From Methylocaldum szegediense (GTDB lineage: Bacteria; Pseudomonadota; Gammaproteobacteria; Methylococcales; Methylococcaceae): a stretch of DNA of 64,000 bases. Shown here piece after piece: positions 16,229-26,930 of this stretch. Position 1 is the first letter of the stretch. Every line of letters starts with the position of its first letter. The stretch lies in assembly GCF_949769195.1 (NCBI RefSeq), contig NZ_OX458333.1, forward strand, positions 1,240,001 through 1,304,000. Reading direction: 5' to 3'. A program made the position numbers and the translations under genes. Below the pieces are notes generated by a model, which was not told the origin of the DNA, searched no databases, and saw only the letters and a program-made list of their open reading frames with translations.

Positions 16229-18943
16229 TCAATGCGCCTCATCCCAATTCGACCCGATCCCCACATCCACCACTAAAGGCACCGCAAGCTGAGCCGCGCG
16301 GCACATGCGGTTGCCGATCTCGCGGGCAGCCTCGTCCACATAATCCTCTGCCACTTCGAACACGAGTTCATCGTGTACTTGCATGATCATGCACACCGGG
16401 GCGCGGGATTCCTGAATCCAGGCGTCGACCGCGATCATGGCGCGCTTGATGATATCGGCCGCGGTGCCTTGCATCGGGGCATTGATGGCGGTGCGCTCCG
16501 CATACTGGCGGCGCTGGGCGTTGCGGGAGTTGATTTCCGGAATGTAGAGGCGGCGGCCGAACAAGGTCTCCACATAGCCTTTTTCTCGCGCCATATCGCG
16601 GGTTCTTTCCATGTAACCTTTGACGTCGGGATAACGGGCGAAATAAAGATCGATGTAGCGTTGCGCGACACTAGTGGGAATGCCGAGCTGTTTTCCGAGG
16701 CCGAAGGCGGACATGCCGTAGATGAGGCCGAAATTGATCGCCTTGGCGGAACGGCGCTGGTCGGGTGTGACCTGGGCCTGCGGCACGCCGAACACTTCGG
16801 CGGCGGTGAAGCGGTGGACGTCGGTGTTGTCGTGGAAGGCGGCGCGGAGGCTGGCGTCGCCCGAAATATGCGCCATGATCCTGAGCTCGATCTGTGAATA
16901 ATCGGCGGCGAGGATCTTGCGTCCGGGGGGGGCGATGAAGGCTTGGCGGATGCGGCGGCCTTCCTCGGTGCGCACCGGGATGTTCTGTAGGTTGGGATCG
17001 GAGGACGAAAGCCGTCCGGTGGCGGCCACGGCTTGATGATACGAGGTATGGACGCGCCCGGTGCGGGGGTTGATCTGCTCCGCGAGCTTATCGGTGTAGG
17101 TGGACTTGAGTTTGGCAACGGAGCGGTAATCTAGGATCAGCCGTGGCAATTCGAAGCTTTCGGCCAGTTCCTGCAGCACCGATTCGTCGGTGGATGGCTG
17201 ACCAGTCGGTGTTTTCTTGACGACCGGCAGGTTCAGCTTGTCATAAAGGATGGTCTGGATCTGCTTGGGCGATCCTAGGTTGAACTGGCAGCCGGCTGCT
17301 TTGCAGGCTTCCTGTTCGATCTCCAGCATGCGCTTTTCGAGTTCCCGGCTGTGTTGAGCCAGCTTGACCGCGTCCACCAGAACGCCGGTGCATTCCATGC
17401 GGGACAGGACCGGAAGCAGGGGAATCTCGATACTTTCGTAGAGGGTTTTGAGCGAAGCTTCCGCCTCAAGCTTAGGCCAAAGGTGATGGTGCAGACGCAG
17501 GGTGATGTCGGCGTCTTCCGCCGCGTATTCGGTAGCGCTTTCGATGCTGACCTGCTGGAAAGGAATCTGTTTCGCGCCTTTTCCGGTTACGTCTTCGTAA
17601 TGGATGGTGCGGTGATTGAGATAGAGTTCGGCCAGGGAGTCCATGTCGTGCCGGGTGGCGGTGCTGTTGAGCACATAGGATTCCAGCATGGTGTCGTGGC
17701 GGATGCCGGTCAGCGAGACGCCGTGATTGGCGAGAACGTTGGCGTCGTATTTGAGATTCTGTCCGATCTTAGGGCGCTTCGGATCTTCCAGCAAAGGCCG
17801 AAGCTTTTCCAAAACATAGTCGCGGCTGAGCTGCGCGGGCGCGCCGGGATAGTCGTGAGCCACCGGGACGTAGACTGCTTCGCCCGGTTCCACCGCGAAA
17901 GAGAGCCCCACGATTTCGGCTCGGCTGTAATCTAGGTTGGTGGTTTCGGTGTCGAAAGCGAAGTAGTCCGCGGCTTCCAGTTTCTTGAGCCAGCGCTCCA
18001 GCTCGTCCTCGCTCAAGATCGTTTGATAATTGCCTTTCGTTACCCCTTGAGGAGCGGCAGCGGCCGGTTTCTCAACGGTATTCGCACCATCCATCTGCCG
18101 GAGCCAAGAGTTGAATTCGAGACGGACCAGGATTTCCCGAAGGGTGGCGTGATCAGGTTCGGCTCGCTTCAAATCGTCCGGACCGATCGATAGTTCCACG
18201 TCGCATTTAATGGTGGCCAACTGGCGCGACAGGGGAATTTGATCGAGATGGGCACGGAGGTGCTCACCGACCTTGCCGCCGATCTCGTCGGCATGCGCGA
18301 CGATAGCGTCGAGCGAGCCGTATTGGGTCAGCCATTTTGCCGCGGTTTTCGGTCCTACCTTGGGAATGCCGGGAATGTTGTCCGAGGTATCGCCCACCAA
18401 GGCCAGATAGTCGACGATGCGTTCGGGCGGCACGCCGAACTTGGTTTTCACGCCCTCGACGTCGAGGCGGGTGTCGAACATGGTGTTTTCCAGTATCACC
18501 CGGTCGTTGACCAGTTGCGCCATGTCCTTGTCGCCGGTGGAAATGACGACCGAATACCCTTGCTCGACCGCTTTCATCGTAAGAGTTCCGATGACGTCGT
18601 CGGCCTCTACGCCCGGCTCGATCAGCAAGGGCAGCCCCAGCGCCCGAATGATGTCGTGCAGAGGCTGAATCTGCGCCCGAAGTTCATCCGGCATCGGCGG
18701 TCTATGTGCTTTGTAATGTTCGAAAAGGTCGTCGCGGAACGTTTTTCCGGGCGCGTCGAATACGACCGCGATATGGCAAGTCTCATACTCTCCGATCAGC
18801 TTGCGCAGCATATTGGCGACGCCTAGTACCGCGCCGGTCGGTTCACCTCGCGAGTTATTGAGAGGCGGTAGGGCGTGAAACGCGCGGTAGAGGAACGAGG
18901 AACCGTCGACGAGGACGAGTCTTTTTTCGTTTGGCTCGGGCAT
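16229..18943 (-). CDS. polA: DNA polymerase I
   Basis: A 904-aa repair and replication polymerase with three domains. Residues ~1-290 are the 5'-3' exonuclease (LVDGSSFLYRAFHALPPL, VSTGDKDMAQLV, VGDTSDNIPGIPKVGPKTA). Residues ~310-500 are a DEDDy 3'-5' exonuclease with intact acidic residues (FAFDTETTNLDY, QNLKYDANVL, YAAEDADI). Residues ~530-904 are the family A polymerase (AADYSQIELRIMAH, RRSAKAINFGLIYGMS, QVHDELVFEV). All three activities appear intact. It fills Okazaki gaps and repair patches in the cytoplasm. The gene stands alone on the minus strand, 182 bases past the integrase and convergent with it; 54 bases separate it from the GGDEF gene upstream. Confidence 0.97.
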   Translation of the reverse strand: MPEPNEKRLVLVDGSSFLYRAFHALPPLNNSRGEPTGAVLGVANMLRKLIGEYETCHIAVVFDAPGKTFRDDLFEHYKAHRPPMPDELRAQIQPLHDIIRALGLPLLIEPGVEADDVIGTLTMKAVEQGYSVVISTGDKDMAQLVNDRVILENTMFDTRLDVEGVKTKFGVPPERIVDYLALVGDTSDNIPGIPKVGPKTAAKWLTQYGSLDAIVAHADEIGGKVGEHLRAHLDQIPLSRQLATIKCDVELSIGPDDLKRAEPDHATLREILVRLEFNSWLRQMDGANTVEKPAAAAPQGVTKGNYQTILSEDELERWLKKLEAADYFAFDTETTNLDYSRAEIVGLSFAVEPGEAVYVPVAHDYPGAPAQLSRDYVLEKLRPLLEDPKRPKIGQNLKYDANVLANHGVSLTGIRHDTMLESYVLNSTATRHDMDSLAELYLNHRTIHYEDVTGKGAKQIPFQQVSIESATEYAAEDADITLRLHHHLWPKLEAEASLKTLYESIEIPLLPVLSRMECTGVLVDAVKLAQHSRELEKRMLEIEQEACKAAGCQFNLGSPKQIQTILYDKLNLPVVKKTPTGQPSTDESVLQELAESFELPRLILDYRSVAKLKSTYTDKLAEQINPRTGRVHTSYHQAVAATGRLSSSDPNLQNIPVRTEEGRRIRQAFIAPPGRKILAADYSQIELRIMAHISGDASLRAAFHDNTDVHRFTAAEVFGVPQAQVTPDQRRSAKAINFGLIYGMSAFGLGKQLGIPTSVAQRYIDLYFARYPDVKGYMERTRDMAREKGYVETLFGRRLYIPEINSRNAQRRQYAERTAINAPMQGTAADIIKRAMIAVDAWIQESRAPVCMIMQVHDELVFEVAEDYVDEAAREIGNRMCRAAQLAVPLVVDVGIGSNWDEAH

Positions 18944-18997
18944 GAGGATTATTGGCTAGGGCGGAATGAAAGCGCCATTTTAGCAGTACGCCGGCGT

Positions 18998-19918
18998 TTA
19001 CCGAGTCCCGCGATAGACAATGGTTCGGTTTCTGCCTGCTTTCTTGGCTTCGTATAGCGCGCTGTCCGCGCGCTCTATCAAATCCCGCCAGGAACGTATT
19101 GGCGACCCGGCGGGTTCTAGGGACGCGGCTCCGAGGCTGATGGTCACTCGAATTTCGTCTTCGTCGCGGATGACGGCCGTGGCCTCGACGGCGCGCCGTA
19201 ATTTTTCGGCTGTCATCCCGGCTTGTTCGGCGTCGCTATCCGGCAGAGCGACCGCAAATTCTTCCCCCCCGTACCGGCTGAAAATATCGCTGTTTCGCAG
19301 GCGGCTCTTTACGATATTGGCGACGTGCAGCAAGACCTGGTCTCCGGTTTGGTGACCATAGGTGTCGTTGATACGCTTGAAGTGATCGATATCGAACAGA
19401 ATGATGGCCAATTTGGTCGGCAAGAGCAGACTGCGATGGCACTTTTGTTCGAGGTATTCCAGGAAGAATCGCTTGTTGTGGATTTGCAGCACGGGGTCGA
19501 GGCTGGCCTGCTTATGTAACTCCTCGTGGTAGTGGAGTTCCGGGCTGTTTTTGGCGATGAACTTGAAGATCGTGTTTCCGATCGTGATCAGATCCTGGTC
19601 GCGCAGGACACAGGTCACGCGCCTCTCGGAATTGACGAAAGTTCCGTTGGTACTGTTCTGGTCGATGATGATGAAGGTCGACGCCTCTCTTTTGATGACT
19701 GCGTGCTGCCGTGAAACGCAACTTTCCTCAATTTGGACATCCGCATTCTTAGAACGGCCGAGGACTATCTCGTCCTTATCAAGTACGACCCGCCTTCCGA
19801 CCTGAGGGCCGCGTATCATAATCAAGCAAGCCTCCAAACCGTTCTCGCCGTACTTCCAGTGAAACCATGGCGTGCCGGGCGGTATGGTGGTTTCTTCCTT
19901 CGGCGTCTTCTTTACCAT
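18998..19918 (-). CDS. FHA-domain diguanylate cyclase (GGDEF)
   Basis: A soluble 306-aa signalling enzyme predicted to make cyclic di-GMP from GTP. Residues ~40-115 are an FHA phosphothreonine-binding domain (VLGRSKNADVQI, CVSRQHAVI, NSTNGTFVN). Residues ~135-305 are a GGDEF domain with an intact active loop GGEEF, the FDIDHFKRINDTYGH metal-binding block and an inhibitory RxxD site (RNSD) five residues before GGEEF, so product inhibition is likely. The longest frame begins at a TTG at 19933, but GAGAGG lies directly before the ATG at 19918, which was chosen. There is no membrane segment. The FHA domain suggests control by a Ser/Thr kinase or binding to a phosphorylated partner. Confidence 0.92.
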   Translation of the reverse strand: MVKKTPKEETTIPPGTPWFHWKYGENGLEACLIMIRGPQVGRRVVLDKDEIVLGRSKNADVQIEESCVSRQHAVIKREASTFIIIDQNSTNGTFVNSERRVTCVLRDQDLITIGNTIFKFIAKNSPELHYHEELHKQASLDPVLQIHNKRFFLEYLEQKCHRSLLLPTKLAIILFDIDHFKRINDTYGHQTGDQVLLHVANIVKSRLRNSDIFSRYGGEEFAVALPDSDAEQAGMTAEKLRRAVEATAVIRDEDEIRVTISLGAASLEPAGSPIRSWRDLIERADSALYEAKKAGRNRTIVYRGTR

Positions 19919-20267
19919 ATTCCTCTCAAACAATATGGCTTTTCTTCGCTCGACTGGACCTCAATTCAAGAAATGAGTCAATAGATTTTCATTCAAGCCA
20001 TTTCGACAGATTCAGGAGAGCCTGCGACAGCCCCGTCGATGATCGGAACTTCCTTTTAAAAGAATAGAGATCTTTCGGTGCATCGGACGGGCAATGTCGA
20101 GAAGGCTTCAGCTTGCCCCTCCGGAAGCCAAATGTGAAAATACCCCATCCACTCGGACCGGACTCGGAAAAAACCGGGAAATGTAAAAATAAGTTGAGAC
20201 TATCCAACTCGATTTTAGTCGGAACGTTTCAAGCGTTCCGTTTTTTGCTTAAAGAGAGCCATCGCCT
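19919..20267. other. Intergenic region, divergent promoters
   Basis: About 350 bases separate the divergent GGDEF gene and rpe. No gene or RNA is supported. The right end (20200-20267) contains the leader of rpe with GGAACGTTTCAAGCGTTCCG, a GC-flanked palindrome (GGAACG..CGTTCC) about 30 bases before the start, which could be an operator or a leader hairpin. Confidence 0.5.
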
Positions 20268-20963
20268 ATGAATGAAAGCTGGATTGCGCCTTCGATTTTG
20301 TCTGCCGATTTTGCCCGCCTCGGTGAAGAAGTCGTAAACGTTTTGAACGCCGGTGCGGACATTGTCCATTTCGATGTCATGGACAACCATTATGTCCCCA
20401 ATCTCACTATCGGTCCTTTGGTGTGCGAGGCGCTTCGGAAGTACGGAGTTACCGCGCCCATCGACGTGCACCTGATGGTCAAGCCGGTGGATCGGATTAT
20501 CCCGGATTTCGCGAAGGCCGGTGCTACTTATATCACGTTTCACCCGGAAGCGTCCGAGCATGTGGATCGCACGCTTCAGCTCATCAAGGACTCGGGCTGC
20601 AAGACGGGGCTGGTGTTCAATCCAGCGACGCCGCTCAATTACTTGGATCATGTGATGGAGAAATTAGACATGATCCTGCTCATGTCCGTGAACCCCGGTT
20701 TCGGCGGTCAATCCTTCATTCCGTACGTGCTGGACAAGTTGCGTGAGACCAAGCGGCGTATCGAGGCCAGCGGGCGCAACATCCGCCTGGAGATCGACGG
20801 CGGGGTGAAAGTGGACAACATCCGCGAGATCGCCGCGGCGGGGGCGGACACGTTCGTCGCAGGGTCGGCCATTTTCGGTGCGGGCAAGGAGAGTGACCCG
20901 AACCGTTACGACTCGATTGTGCGTGCCTTGCGGGAAGAGATAGCTAAGGCTCGCGCCGTTTGA
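20268..20963 (+). CDS. rpe: Ribulose-phosphate 3-epimerase
   Basis: This TIM-barrel enzyme interconverts ribulose-5-phosphate and xylulose-5-phosphate in the Calvin and pentose phosphate cycles. The 231-aa product shows the expected motifs: [14 protein letters not shown] at the start, [17 protein letters not shown] (Asp and His metal ligands), [19 protein letters not shown] and a DGGVKVDNI phosphate-binding loop near the end. The length is standard. It is followed by gph, whose ATG overlaps its TGA (TGATG at 20961-20965), and by trpEGDC, an order known from other gammaproteobacteria. Confidence 0.97.
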   Translation: MNESWIAPSILSADFARLGEEVVNVLNAGADIVHFDVMDNHYVPNLTIGPLVCEALRKYGVTAPIDVHLMVKPVDRIIPDFAKAGATYITFHPEASEHVDRTLQLIKDSGCKTGLVFNPATPLNYLDHVMEKLDMILLMSVNPGFGGQSFIPYVLDKLRETKRRIEASGRNIRLEIDGGVKVDNIREIAAAGADTFVAGSAIFGAGKESDPNRYDSIVRALREEIAKARAV

Positions 20964-21643
20964 TGCTGGTACACACGCCGGATCTCGTCGCTTTCGACCT
21001 GGACGGTACGCTCGTCGACAGCTTACCGGATCTGGCCGATGCCATTGATGCCGTGCTGGGGCGTCTGGGGTTGCCCTCGGCAGGCGAGCCGCGGGTGAGA
21101 CGTTGGATCGGCAACGGCGTGAATATGTTGGTGAAGCGTGCGCTGACCGGCGAACTTTGGCCGCAGGACAACCCGCCGCCATTCGACGAGGCTTTGACGA
21201 TGTTCATGGATTTGTACGAGGCGAACGTTTGCAATCGAAGCCGCTTGTTTCCTGGCGTCGCTGAAGCGTTGAAGCAGCTCAAGGCGGTGGGTTTTCGCCT
21301 GGCGTGTGTTACCAATAAGCATTCGAGGTTTACCCGTCCCCTGCTAGACCGTCTGGGCGTGCTGCAGGACATGGACTTCGTCGGCTGTGGCGATGAGTTC
21401 GAGAAGCTCAAGCCCGATCCGTATCCTTTGCTGAAAACCGCCGAGTTTTTCGGAATCGAACCTTCCCGCGGTCTGATGGTCGGAGACTCCGTCAACGATG
21501 TGAAAGCCGCGCGGGCGGCAGGATTTATGGTCGTCTGCGTGCCTTACGGCTATCACGGCGGCAATGGCGTCGAATGTCTCAAGCCGGATGCCGTTGTTTC
21601 CTCTCTGACCGAGTTGCCCGCTTTGTTCAAGAAAGCTGCGTGA
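20963..21643 (+). CDS. gph: Phosphoglycolate phosphatase
   Basis: A HAD-superfamily phosphatase that hydrolyses 2-phosphoglycolate, the product of RuBisCO oxygenation and of some DNA repair reactions. HAD motifs are DLDGTLVDS (nucleophile Asp), CVTNKHSRFTRPLL and GDSVNDVKAARAAG; the cap region WIGNGVNMLVKRAL is typical of Gph. At 226 aa the length is normal. The ATG overlaps the rpe stop; a TTG one codon earlier is possible but less likely. Its co-occurrence with a RuBisCO cluster in the same window makes photorespiratory salvage a plausible role. Confidence 0.95.
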   Translation: MLVHTPDLVAFDLDGTLVDSLPDLADAIDAVLGRLGLPSAGEPRVRRWIGNGVNMLVKRALTGELWPQDNPPPFDEALTMFMDLYEANVCNRSRLFPGVAEALKQLKAVGFRLACVTNKHSRFTRPLLDRLGVLQDMDFVGCGDEFEKLKPDPYPLLKTAEFFGIEPSRGLMVGDSVNDVKAARAAGFMVVCVPYGYHGGNGVECLKPDAVVSSLTELPALFKKAA

Positions 21644-21742
21644 GCACCATGGATCGATCCGTTCTGAAAGAGCGATGGCGTCGCTGAACCCGCCTCGAAC
21701 ATAGAGGGTCGAGCCCGAAGGCTTTGACCCGATCAACCGCCT

Positions 21743-21764
21743 GTTGGGTTATGCTTCGCTAACC
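21743..21764 (+). promoter_or_regulatory. Small hairpin in the trpE leader
   Basis: The 147 bases between gph and trpE include GGGTTA...TAACCC (stem of six with the loop TGCTTCGC), about 28 bases before the trpE start. No run of Trp codons is present, so classical attenuation is not supported. It may be a weak terminator-like or RNA-stability element. Confidence 0.3.
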
Positions 21765-21790
21765 CGCTCTACCTGAATGGATGAAGCATC

Positions 21791-23281
21791 ATGACGCCCG
21801 AACGATTTCAGCAGTACGCCGATCAAGGCTACAACCGCATTCCACTCGCCCGCGAGGTGCTAGCGGACCTCGATACGCCCTTGAGCGCGTATCTCAAACT
21901 GGCCGACGCGCCTTATTCCTATCTGTTCGAGTCCGTACACGGGGGCGAACAGTGGGGGCGTTATTCCATCATCGGTCTGCCGTGCCGCACCGTGATCCGG
22001 GTGTGCGGTAACGACATCATGGTCGAGAAGGACGGACACATCGTCGAAGCCGACCGCGTCGACAACCCACTCGACTGGATCCGGCGCTACGGTGCGGGTT
22101 TCAAAGTCCCGCAGATCGAAGGGTTGCCTCGCTTTACCGGCGGGCTGGTCGGCTATTTCGGGTATGAGACAATTCACTACATCGAGCCCCAGTTGCATTG
22201 CGAGAAGCCCGATCCGATAGGAGTTCCGGACATCCTGCTGATGGTGTCCGAGGAAGTGCTGGTTTTCGACAATCTTTCGGGCAAGCTGCTGGTTCTGACG
22301 CATGTCGACCCGGCCGAACCGAACGCCTACTATCAGGCGCAGGATCGGCTGGACATGCTGATCCAAGGCCTTCGGCAGAACCGTTTGCCGGGCAACCGAG
22401 GGCAGGGAACTCAAAAACAGGTCGATGAAAGCGACTTTGTTTCCGGCTTCACCCAAGAGGGTTTCGAAAACGCAGTGCGGAGGGTGAAGGAATACATCGT
22501 CGAAGGCGACGTGATGCAGGTGGTTCTTTCCCAGCGTCTCTCGATTCCGTATTCCGCTTCGCCCATGGATTTATACCGCGCCTTGCGCTGTCTGAATCCC
22601 TCGCCTTACATGTTTCACCTGAATCTCGGGGATTTTTACGTGGTCGGTTCTTCGCCTGAAATCCTGGTGCGCGTCGAGGACGAGACCATCACAGTCCGAC
22701 CGATCGCCGGCACGCGGCGGCGGGGCAAGACTCCCGAAGAGGACCTGGCACTAGAGCGTGAACTTTTGGCCGATCCAAAGGAAATCGCCGAACACCTGAT
22801 GCTGATCGATCTCGGCCGAAACGATACCGGGCGGGTGGCGGAGACCGGCAGCGTCCGCGTCACCGACAAAATGATCATCGAGCGCTATTCCCACGTCATG
22901 CATATCGTGTCCAACGTCACCGGCCGCCTGGCCAAGGGTAAGGACGCTTACGACGTACTTGCCGCGACGTTCCCGGCAGGAACCGTCAGCGGCGCGCCCA
23001 AGATCAGAGCCATGGAAATCATCGCCGAGCTGGAACCGGTCAAACGCGGGATTTATTCCGGTGCCGTCGGTTACATCGGCTGGTCCGGAAACCTGGATAC
23101 GGCCATCGCGATTCGCACCGCCGTTATCCGAGACGGGATCCTGCATATCCAGGCGGGAGCGGGTGTGGTGTACGATTCCGTTCCCCGCAACGAATGGGAA
23201 GAGACTCTCAATAAAGGGCGCGCGGTGTTTCGAGCGGTCGCCATGGCCGAAGCCGGGCTCGAGGGAGGGCGCAGCTTATGA
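21791..23281 (+). CDS. trpE: Anthranilate synthase component I
   Basis: The large subunit of anthranilate synthase, which makes anthranilate from chorismate with ammonia supplied by TrpG. At 496 aa it has the full chorismate-binding domain, with [59 protein letters not shown] and [18 protein letters not shown]. The N-terminal part carries the expected [18 protein letters not shown] block near the tryptophan feedback site. Its stop overlaps the trpG start by four bases (ATGA), so the two subunits are translationally coupled. Confidence 0.97.
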   Translation: MTPERFQQYADQGYNRIPLAREVLADLDTPLSAYLKLADAPYSYLFESVHGGEQWGRYSIIGLPCRTVIRVCGNDIMVEKDGHIVEADRVDNPLDWIRRYGAGFKVPQIEGLPRFTGGLVGYFGYETIHYIEPQLHCEKPDPIGVPDILLMVSEEVLVFDNLSGKLLVLTHVDPAEPNAYYQAQDRLDMLIQGLRQNRLPGNRGQGTQKQVDESDFVSGFTQEGFENAVRRVKEYIVEGDVMQVVLSQRLSIPYSASPMDLYRALRCLNPSPYMFHLNLGDFYVVGSSPEILVRVEDETITVRPIAGTRRRGKTPEEDLALERELLADPKEIAEHLMLIDLGRNDTGRVAETGSVRVTDKMIIERYSHVMHIVSNVTGRLAKGKDAYDVLAATFPAGTVSGAPKIRAMEIIAELEPVKRGIYSGAVGYIGWSGNLDTAIAIRTAVIRDGILHIQAGAGVVYDSVPRNEWEETLNKGRAVFRAVAMAEAGLEGGRSL

Positions 23282-23865
23282 GATCCCGCGTCTTGATGAT
23301 CGACAACTACGACTCGTTTACTTACAACCTAGTCCAGTATCTGGCGGAATTGGGCGCCGAGGTGGAAGTGGTGCGCAACGACCAGATCGACGTCGAAGAG
23401 ATCGAAGACTTCGCTCCGGACAAGATCGTCATTTCGCCGGGACCTTGTACGCCGAAAGAGGCGGGCATCTCGGTGGATACGATTCGCCGTTATGCGGGCA
23501 AGTATCCCATCTTGGGCGTTTGTCTCGGGCATCAGAGCATCGGTTACGCGTTCGGCGGCAAGATCGTTCACGCCAAGAGCATCATGCACGGCAAGTGCTC
23601 CATGGTGCACCATAGGAATCAGGGGGTGTTTCGCGGTCTCAACAATCCGTTCCAGGCAACTCGTTACCATTCCCTAGTGATCGAGCAGGAAACCCTTCCG
23701 GATTGCCTAGAAGTTACCGCCTGGACCGAGGATCGGGACGGCAAGATCGAGGAAATCATGGGCGTAAGGCACAAGCAGCTCGCCATCGAAGGCGTGCAGT
23801 TCCATCCGGAATCCATCCTCACGGAGCAGGGCCACGACCTGCTGCGAAATTTTTTGAACCAGTGA
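23278..23865 (+). CDS. trpG: Anthranilate synthase component II (glutamine amidotransferase)
   Basis: The glutaminase subunit that feeds ammonia to TrpE. It is a class I glutamine amidotransferase of 195 aa with [16 protein letters not shown] at the start, the nucleophile Cys in [18 protein letters not shown], an oxyanion [11 protein letters not shown] block and the His-Glu pair in VQFHPESIL. In many proteobacteria the same subunit also serves aminodeoxychorismate synthase (folate). It overlaps trpE by four bases and is nine bases before trpD. Confidence 0.97.
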   Translation: MRSRVLMIDNYDSFTYNLVQYLAELGAEVEVVRNDQIDVEEIEDFAPDKIVISPGPCTPKEAGISVDTIRRYAGKYPILGVCLGHQSIGYAFGGKIVHAKSIMHGKCSMVHHRNQGVFRGLNNPFQATRYHSLVIEQETLPDCLEVTAWTEDRDGKIEEIMGVRHKQLAIEGVQFHPESILTEQGHDLLRNFLNQ

Positions 23866-23874
23866 GGGCTCTCG

Positions 23875-24903
23875 ATGGAAATGCCAGGCGTCCTGCAGAC
23901 TTTGCTAGATAGAAAGGATCTAGATGCATCACAGATGCGCAAGGTCATGCGGACCATCATGAGCGGCGGTGCCACGCCGGCGCAAATCGGAGCCTTTCTG
24001 GTCGCGCTTCGCGCCAAGGGCGAGAGCGTGGAAGAAGTGGTGGTGGCAGCCCAGGTGCTGCGGGAAATGGCCACCAAGGTGCCGGTCAAGGGCGATCATC
24101 TGATCGATACCTGCGGAACCGGCGGCGATGCCAACCACACATTCAATATCAGTACCACGGCAGCATTCGTGGTCGCGGCGGCCGGCGGCCAGGTGGCTAA
24201 GCACGGCAACCGCTCGGTTTCCAGCCGTTCCGGAAGCGCCGACGTATTGGAGGCGGCAGGCATCAATCTCGATCTCACGCCGGATCAGGTCAAGGATTGT
24301 ATCGAACGGATCGGGTTGGGATTCCTCTTCGCCCAGCGCCATCATGGCGCTATGAAGTATGCCATCGGCCCGCGCCGGGAAATCGGCGTGCGGACCCTGT
24401 TCAATCTGCTCGGCCCGCTAACCAATCCCGCCGGCGCGCCTAATCAATTGGTGGGCGTCTTCTCCGAAACCTGGGTGGAACCTCTCGCCGAAGTGCTTAA
24501 ACAGTTGGGCAGCCAGCATGTACTCGTGGTGCACGCCGAGGACGGCCTCGACGAAATCAGCATCGGCGCTCCCACTCGGGTCGCGGAACTCAAGGAGGGT
24601 CGCATTACCAGCTATACACTTACGCCGGAACAATTCGGCATCGAGCGGGCTCCTTTAAAAGAACTGAAGGTCGATACCGCCGCCGCGAGTCTAAAGATGA
24701 TGCTGAGCGTACTTAACCGGGAACCGGGGCCGGCCCGGGACATTACCGTTCTCAACGCAGGAGCCGCGATTTACGCGGCCAATCTGGTGGACAGCCTGGA
24801 AGCGGGCGTCGAGCGTGCCAAGGCGGCTATCGACGACGGTTCCGCCCGGCGAAAGTTGGACGCCTTGATCGAATTCAGCCAATCTATTGCCACTCATGAA
24901 TAA
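23875..24903 (+). CDS. trpD: Anthranilate phosphoribosyltransferase
   Basis: This enzyme joins anthranilate to phosphoribosyl pyrophosphate, the second step of tryptophan synthesis. The 342-aa protein has the PRPP-binding [17 protein letters not shown] block, [21 protein letters not shown] and the ARxHHxAM-type QRHHGAMK stretch, followed by [17 protein letters not shown]. An ATG four codons later (MPGVLQ) is possible. The 3' end overlaps trpC by eight bases, again implying coupling. Confidence 0.97.
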   Translation: MEMPGVLQTLLDRKDLDASQMRKVMRTIMSGGATPAQIGAFLVALRAKGESVEEVVVAAQVLREMATKVPVKGDHLIDTCGTGGDANHTFNISTTAAFVVAAAGGQVAKHGNRSVSSRSGSADVLEAAGINLDLTPDQVKDCIERIGLGFLFAQRHHGAMKYAIGPRREIGVRTLFNLLGPLTNPAGAPNQLVGVFSETWVEPLAEVLKQLGSQHVLVVHAEDGLDEISIGAPTRVAELKEGRITSYTLTPEQFGIERAPLKELKVDTAAASLKMMLSVLNREPGPARDITVLNAGAAIYAANLVDSLEAGVERAKAAIDDGSARRKLDALIEFSQSIATHE

Positions 24904-25699
24904 TCCCCCCGATATCCTGCAAAAGATTCTAGCCCGCAAAGCGGAGGAGGTCGCCGAACGGCGGTCGCGCACACCGCTGGAGGAACTCCGGCGATTGGTG
25001 GAGGAGGCCGATGCTCCCCGCGGTTTCGTCCGAGCTTTACGTAACAAGGTCGAAAGCGGTTCGGCCGCGGTGATTGCCGAAATCAAGAAGGCTTCGCCCA
25101 GCAAAGGCGTGATGCGGCCGGATTTCCATCCGGCGGACATTGCCCGCAGCTATGCCGACCACGGAGCAGCTTGTCTGTCGGTGTTGACCGACCGGGATTT
25201 CTTCCAGGGCTCCGAAGCAAATTTGCAAGAGGCGCGTAGTGCGTGTTCGCTGCCCGTATTGCGGAAAGATTTCCTAATCGATCCGTACCAGGTGTTCGAG
25301 GCCCGCGCGATCGGTGCGGATTGTATCCTGCTGATCGCCGCCGCCCTGAGCGACGGAGCCATGCGGGAACTCTCTGATATCGCTATCGGTCTCGGTATGG
25401 ATGTGCTCGTGGAGGTACACGATGCGTCCGAGCTGGAACGTGCTTTGCGCCTCGATTTACCGCTAGTCGGTATCAACAACCGGAATCTTCGCACCTTCGA
25501 GACCCGCCTTAGCACGACGCTCGATCTACTGGAACGGATTCCTGGCGATCGACTGGTCGTGACTGAGAGCGGGATTCATACGCCGGAAGACGTAGCCCTC
25601 ATGCGCGGCTATGGCGTCCATACGTTTTTGGTCGGTGAAGCGTTCATGACCGCCGAGGATCCTGGCCTTCGTCTGCAAGCCTTGTTTGCTTCGAACTGA
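24896..25699 (+). CDS. trpC: Indole-3-glycerol-phosphate synthase
   Basis: This TIM-barrel enzyme closes the indole ring in tryptophan synthesis. At 267 aa it carries [17 protein letters not shown] at the start, [12 protein letters not shown] (catalytic Lys), [39 protein letters not shown] and [12 protein letters not shown]. It is the monofunctional form without a fused TrpF. The longest frame begins at a TTG at 24887; the ATG at 24896 is preferred. trpF, trpA and trpB are not in the window. Confidence 0.97.
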   Translation: MNNPPDILQKILARKAEEVAERRSRTPLEELRRLVEEADAPRGFVRALRNKVESGSAAVIAEIKKASPSKGVMRPDFHPADIARSYADHGAACLSVLTDRDFFQGSEANLQEARSACSLPVLRKDFLIDPYQVFEARAIGADCILLIAAALSDGAMRELSDIAIGLGMDVLVEVHDASELERALRLDLPLVGINNRNLRTFETRLSTTLDLLERIPGDRLVVTESGIHTPEDVALMRGYGVHTFLVGEAFMTAEDPGLRLQALFASN

Positions 25700-25845
25700 G
25701 GTGGACTCGAAACCTCGGAAGACGGTGAGTTTGACAAGCGTGCGATGGGCGAAGGTCGATCGGCCGCGCCCACCATTTCCGGGCTGCGAGATTCGTTGCG
25801 CTTGGGCCAATCGATATGCATTGAGCCCGCCGAGAGGATAACATC

Positions 25846-26655
25846 ATGCTCCCCCACCTAGACGATCTCGCGACACTCGTTAAAGCGGCGGCTAGGGAGG
25901 AACTATTGCCCAGGTTCGCCGGAACCGAGCGTCTATTCAAAGCCGACGGCAGTGTCGTCACCGAAGCGGATTTCGCCGTACAAAAGAGGCTAACAGCACG
26001 ATTGCAAGAGCGTTATCCGGAGTTCGCTCTGTTGAGCGAGGAAATGGACGCACTGCGGCAGCAAGAACTACTGGAACAGGATAATGCCGGGCTCTGGTGT
26101 CTGGATCCTTTGGACGGAACCAGCAACTTCACTGCAGGCTTGCCATTTTTCACCATCTCGCTGGCGCTGCTCATCGAACATAAGCCGGTTTTGGGCATCG
26201 TCTACGATCCAATCCGCGACGAATGCTTCACTGCCCAGCGCGACCTTGGAGCCTGGTTGAACGGCGTCCGGCTCAGGGTTCCCTCCGTCGATTTGCCGTT
26301 GCGGCGCTGCTTGGCGGTTGTGGATTTCAAACGCCTGGGGCCGTTGGCGGCGAAGCTGGCGGTACGCCCGCCTTACAGCTCGCAGCGCAATCTGGGTTCG
26401 GTGGCCTTGGAGTGGTGCTGGCTGGCGGCCGGCCGATTCCACGTTTATCTGCACGGCAAGCAAAAGCTCTGGGACTATGCTGCGGGCGCACTGATCCTGT
26501 CCGAAGCTGGGGGACGAGCCGAGACCCTGCGAGGCGAACCCATCTTCAGTATCGAGCTACAGCCCCGTTCAGTAGTCGCCGCCGGCGATAGGCGCCTGTT
26601 CGACGAATGGAAGACCTGGTTGACCGAATGTTCGGACGGCATCGGTTCTCCATGA
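25846..26655 (+). CDS. Inositol-monophosphatase-family phosphatase
   Basis: A Mg2+-dependent phosphatase of 269 aa. Metal-binding motifs are VTEADFAVQ, LSEEMD (Glu), CLDPLDGTSNFTAGLPFF and the C-terminal KLWDYAAGALILSEAGG. The family includes inositol monophosphatase (SuhB), histidinol phosphatase and 3'-phosphoadenosine phosphatase (CysQ); the sequence alone does not settle the substrate. GAGGATAACATC before the ATG provides a ribosome site. The gene is 146 bases past trpC and may have its own promoter; a histidinol- or PAP-phosphatase role is possible. Confidence 0.9.
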   Translation: MLPHLDDLATLVKAAAREELLPRFAGTERLFKADGSVVTEADFAVQKRLTARLQERYPEFALLSEEMDALRQQELLEQDNAGLWCLDPLDGTSNFTAGLPFFTISLALLIEHKPVLGIVYDPIRDECFTAQRDLGAWLNGVRLRVPSVDLPLRRCLAVVDFKRLGPLAAKLAVRPPYSSQRNLGSVALEWCWLAAGRFHVYLHGKQKLWDYAAGALILSEAGGRAETLRGEPIFSIELQPRSVVAAGDRRLFDEWKTWLTECSDGIGSP

Positions 26656-26930
26656 GGTTCTCGGCATAGCCGATCTGAAGGAAACGAGTGAGAGAGGCAA
26701 GTAGGGTATCGGTAGACCAATTGGAGGTTTCTCAGTTCGTGGGGTCCGGACGTTTGCGGTGCGGTTGGAAGCGGCCTTTTGAAAAGACAGGAACGGACTG
26801 GTCGGCAAAGGCTGTCGGATGGATGAGACCTATGGCGAGAATGGGATCAATACCGCCGGGATCAAAACCTTAGCATTCATTGGACGATCAAATGGTATGT
26901 CCGATCGACGCTGATCTTGCAACCGTTTTG
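26656..26930. other. Intergenic, no feature seen
   Basis: About 275 bases between the phosphatase and the IS3 remnant contain no supported gene or signal. Confidence 0.5.

Noticed and set aside
16373-16897. Long plus-strand frames opposite polA
   Set aside because: Antisense shadows of a clearly coding gene; no motif.
21650-21688. A 12-codon frame with one Trp codon before trpE as a leader peptide
   Set aside because: There is no run of Trp codons and no pair of alternative hairpins needed for attenuation.
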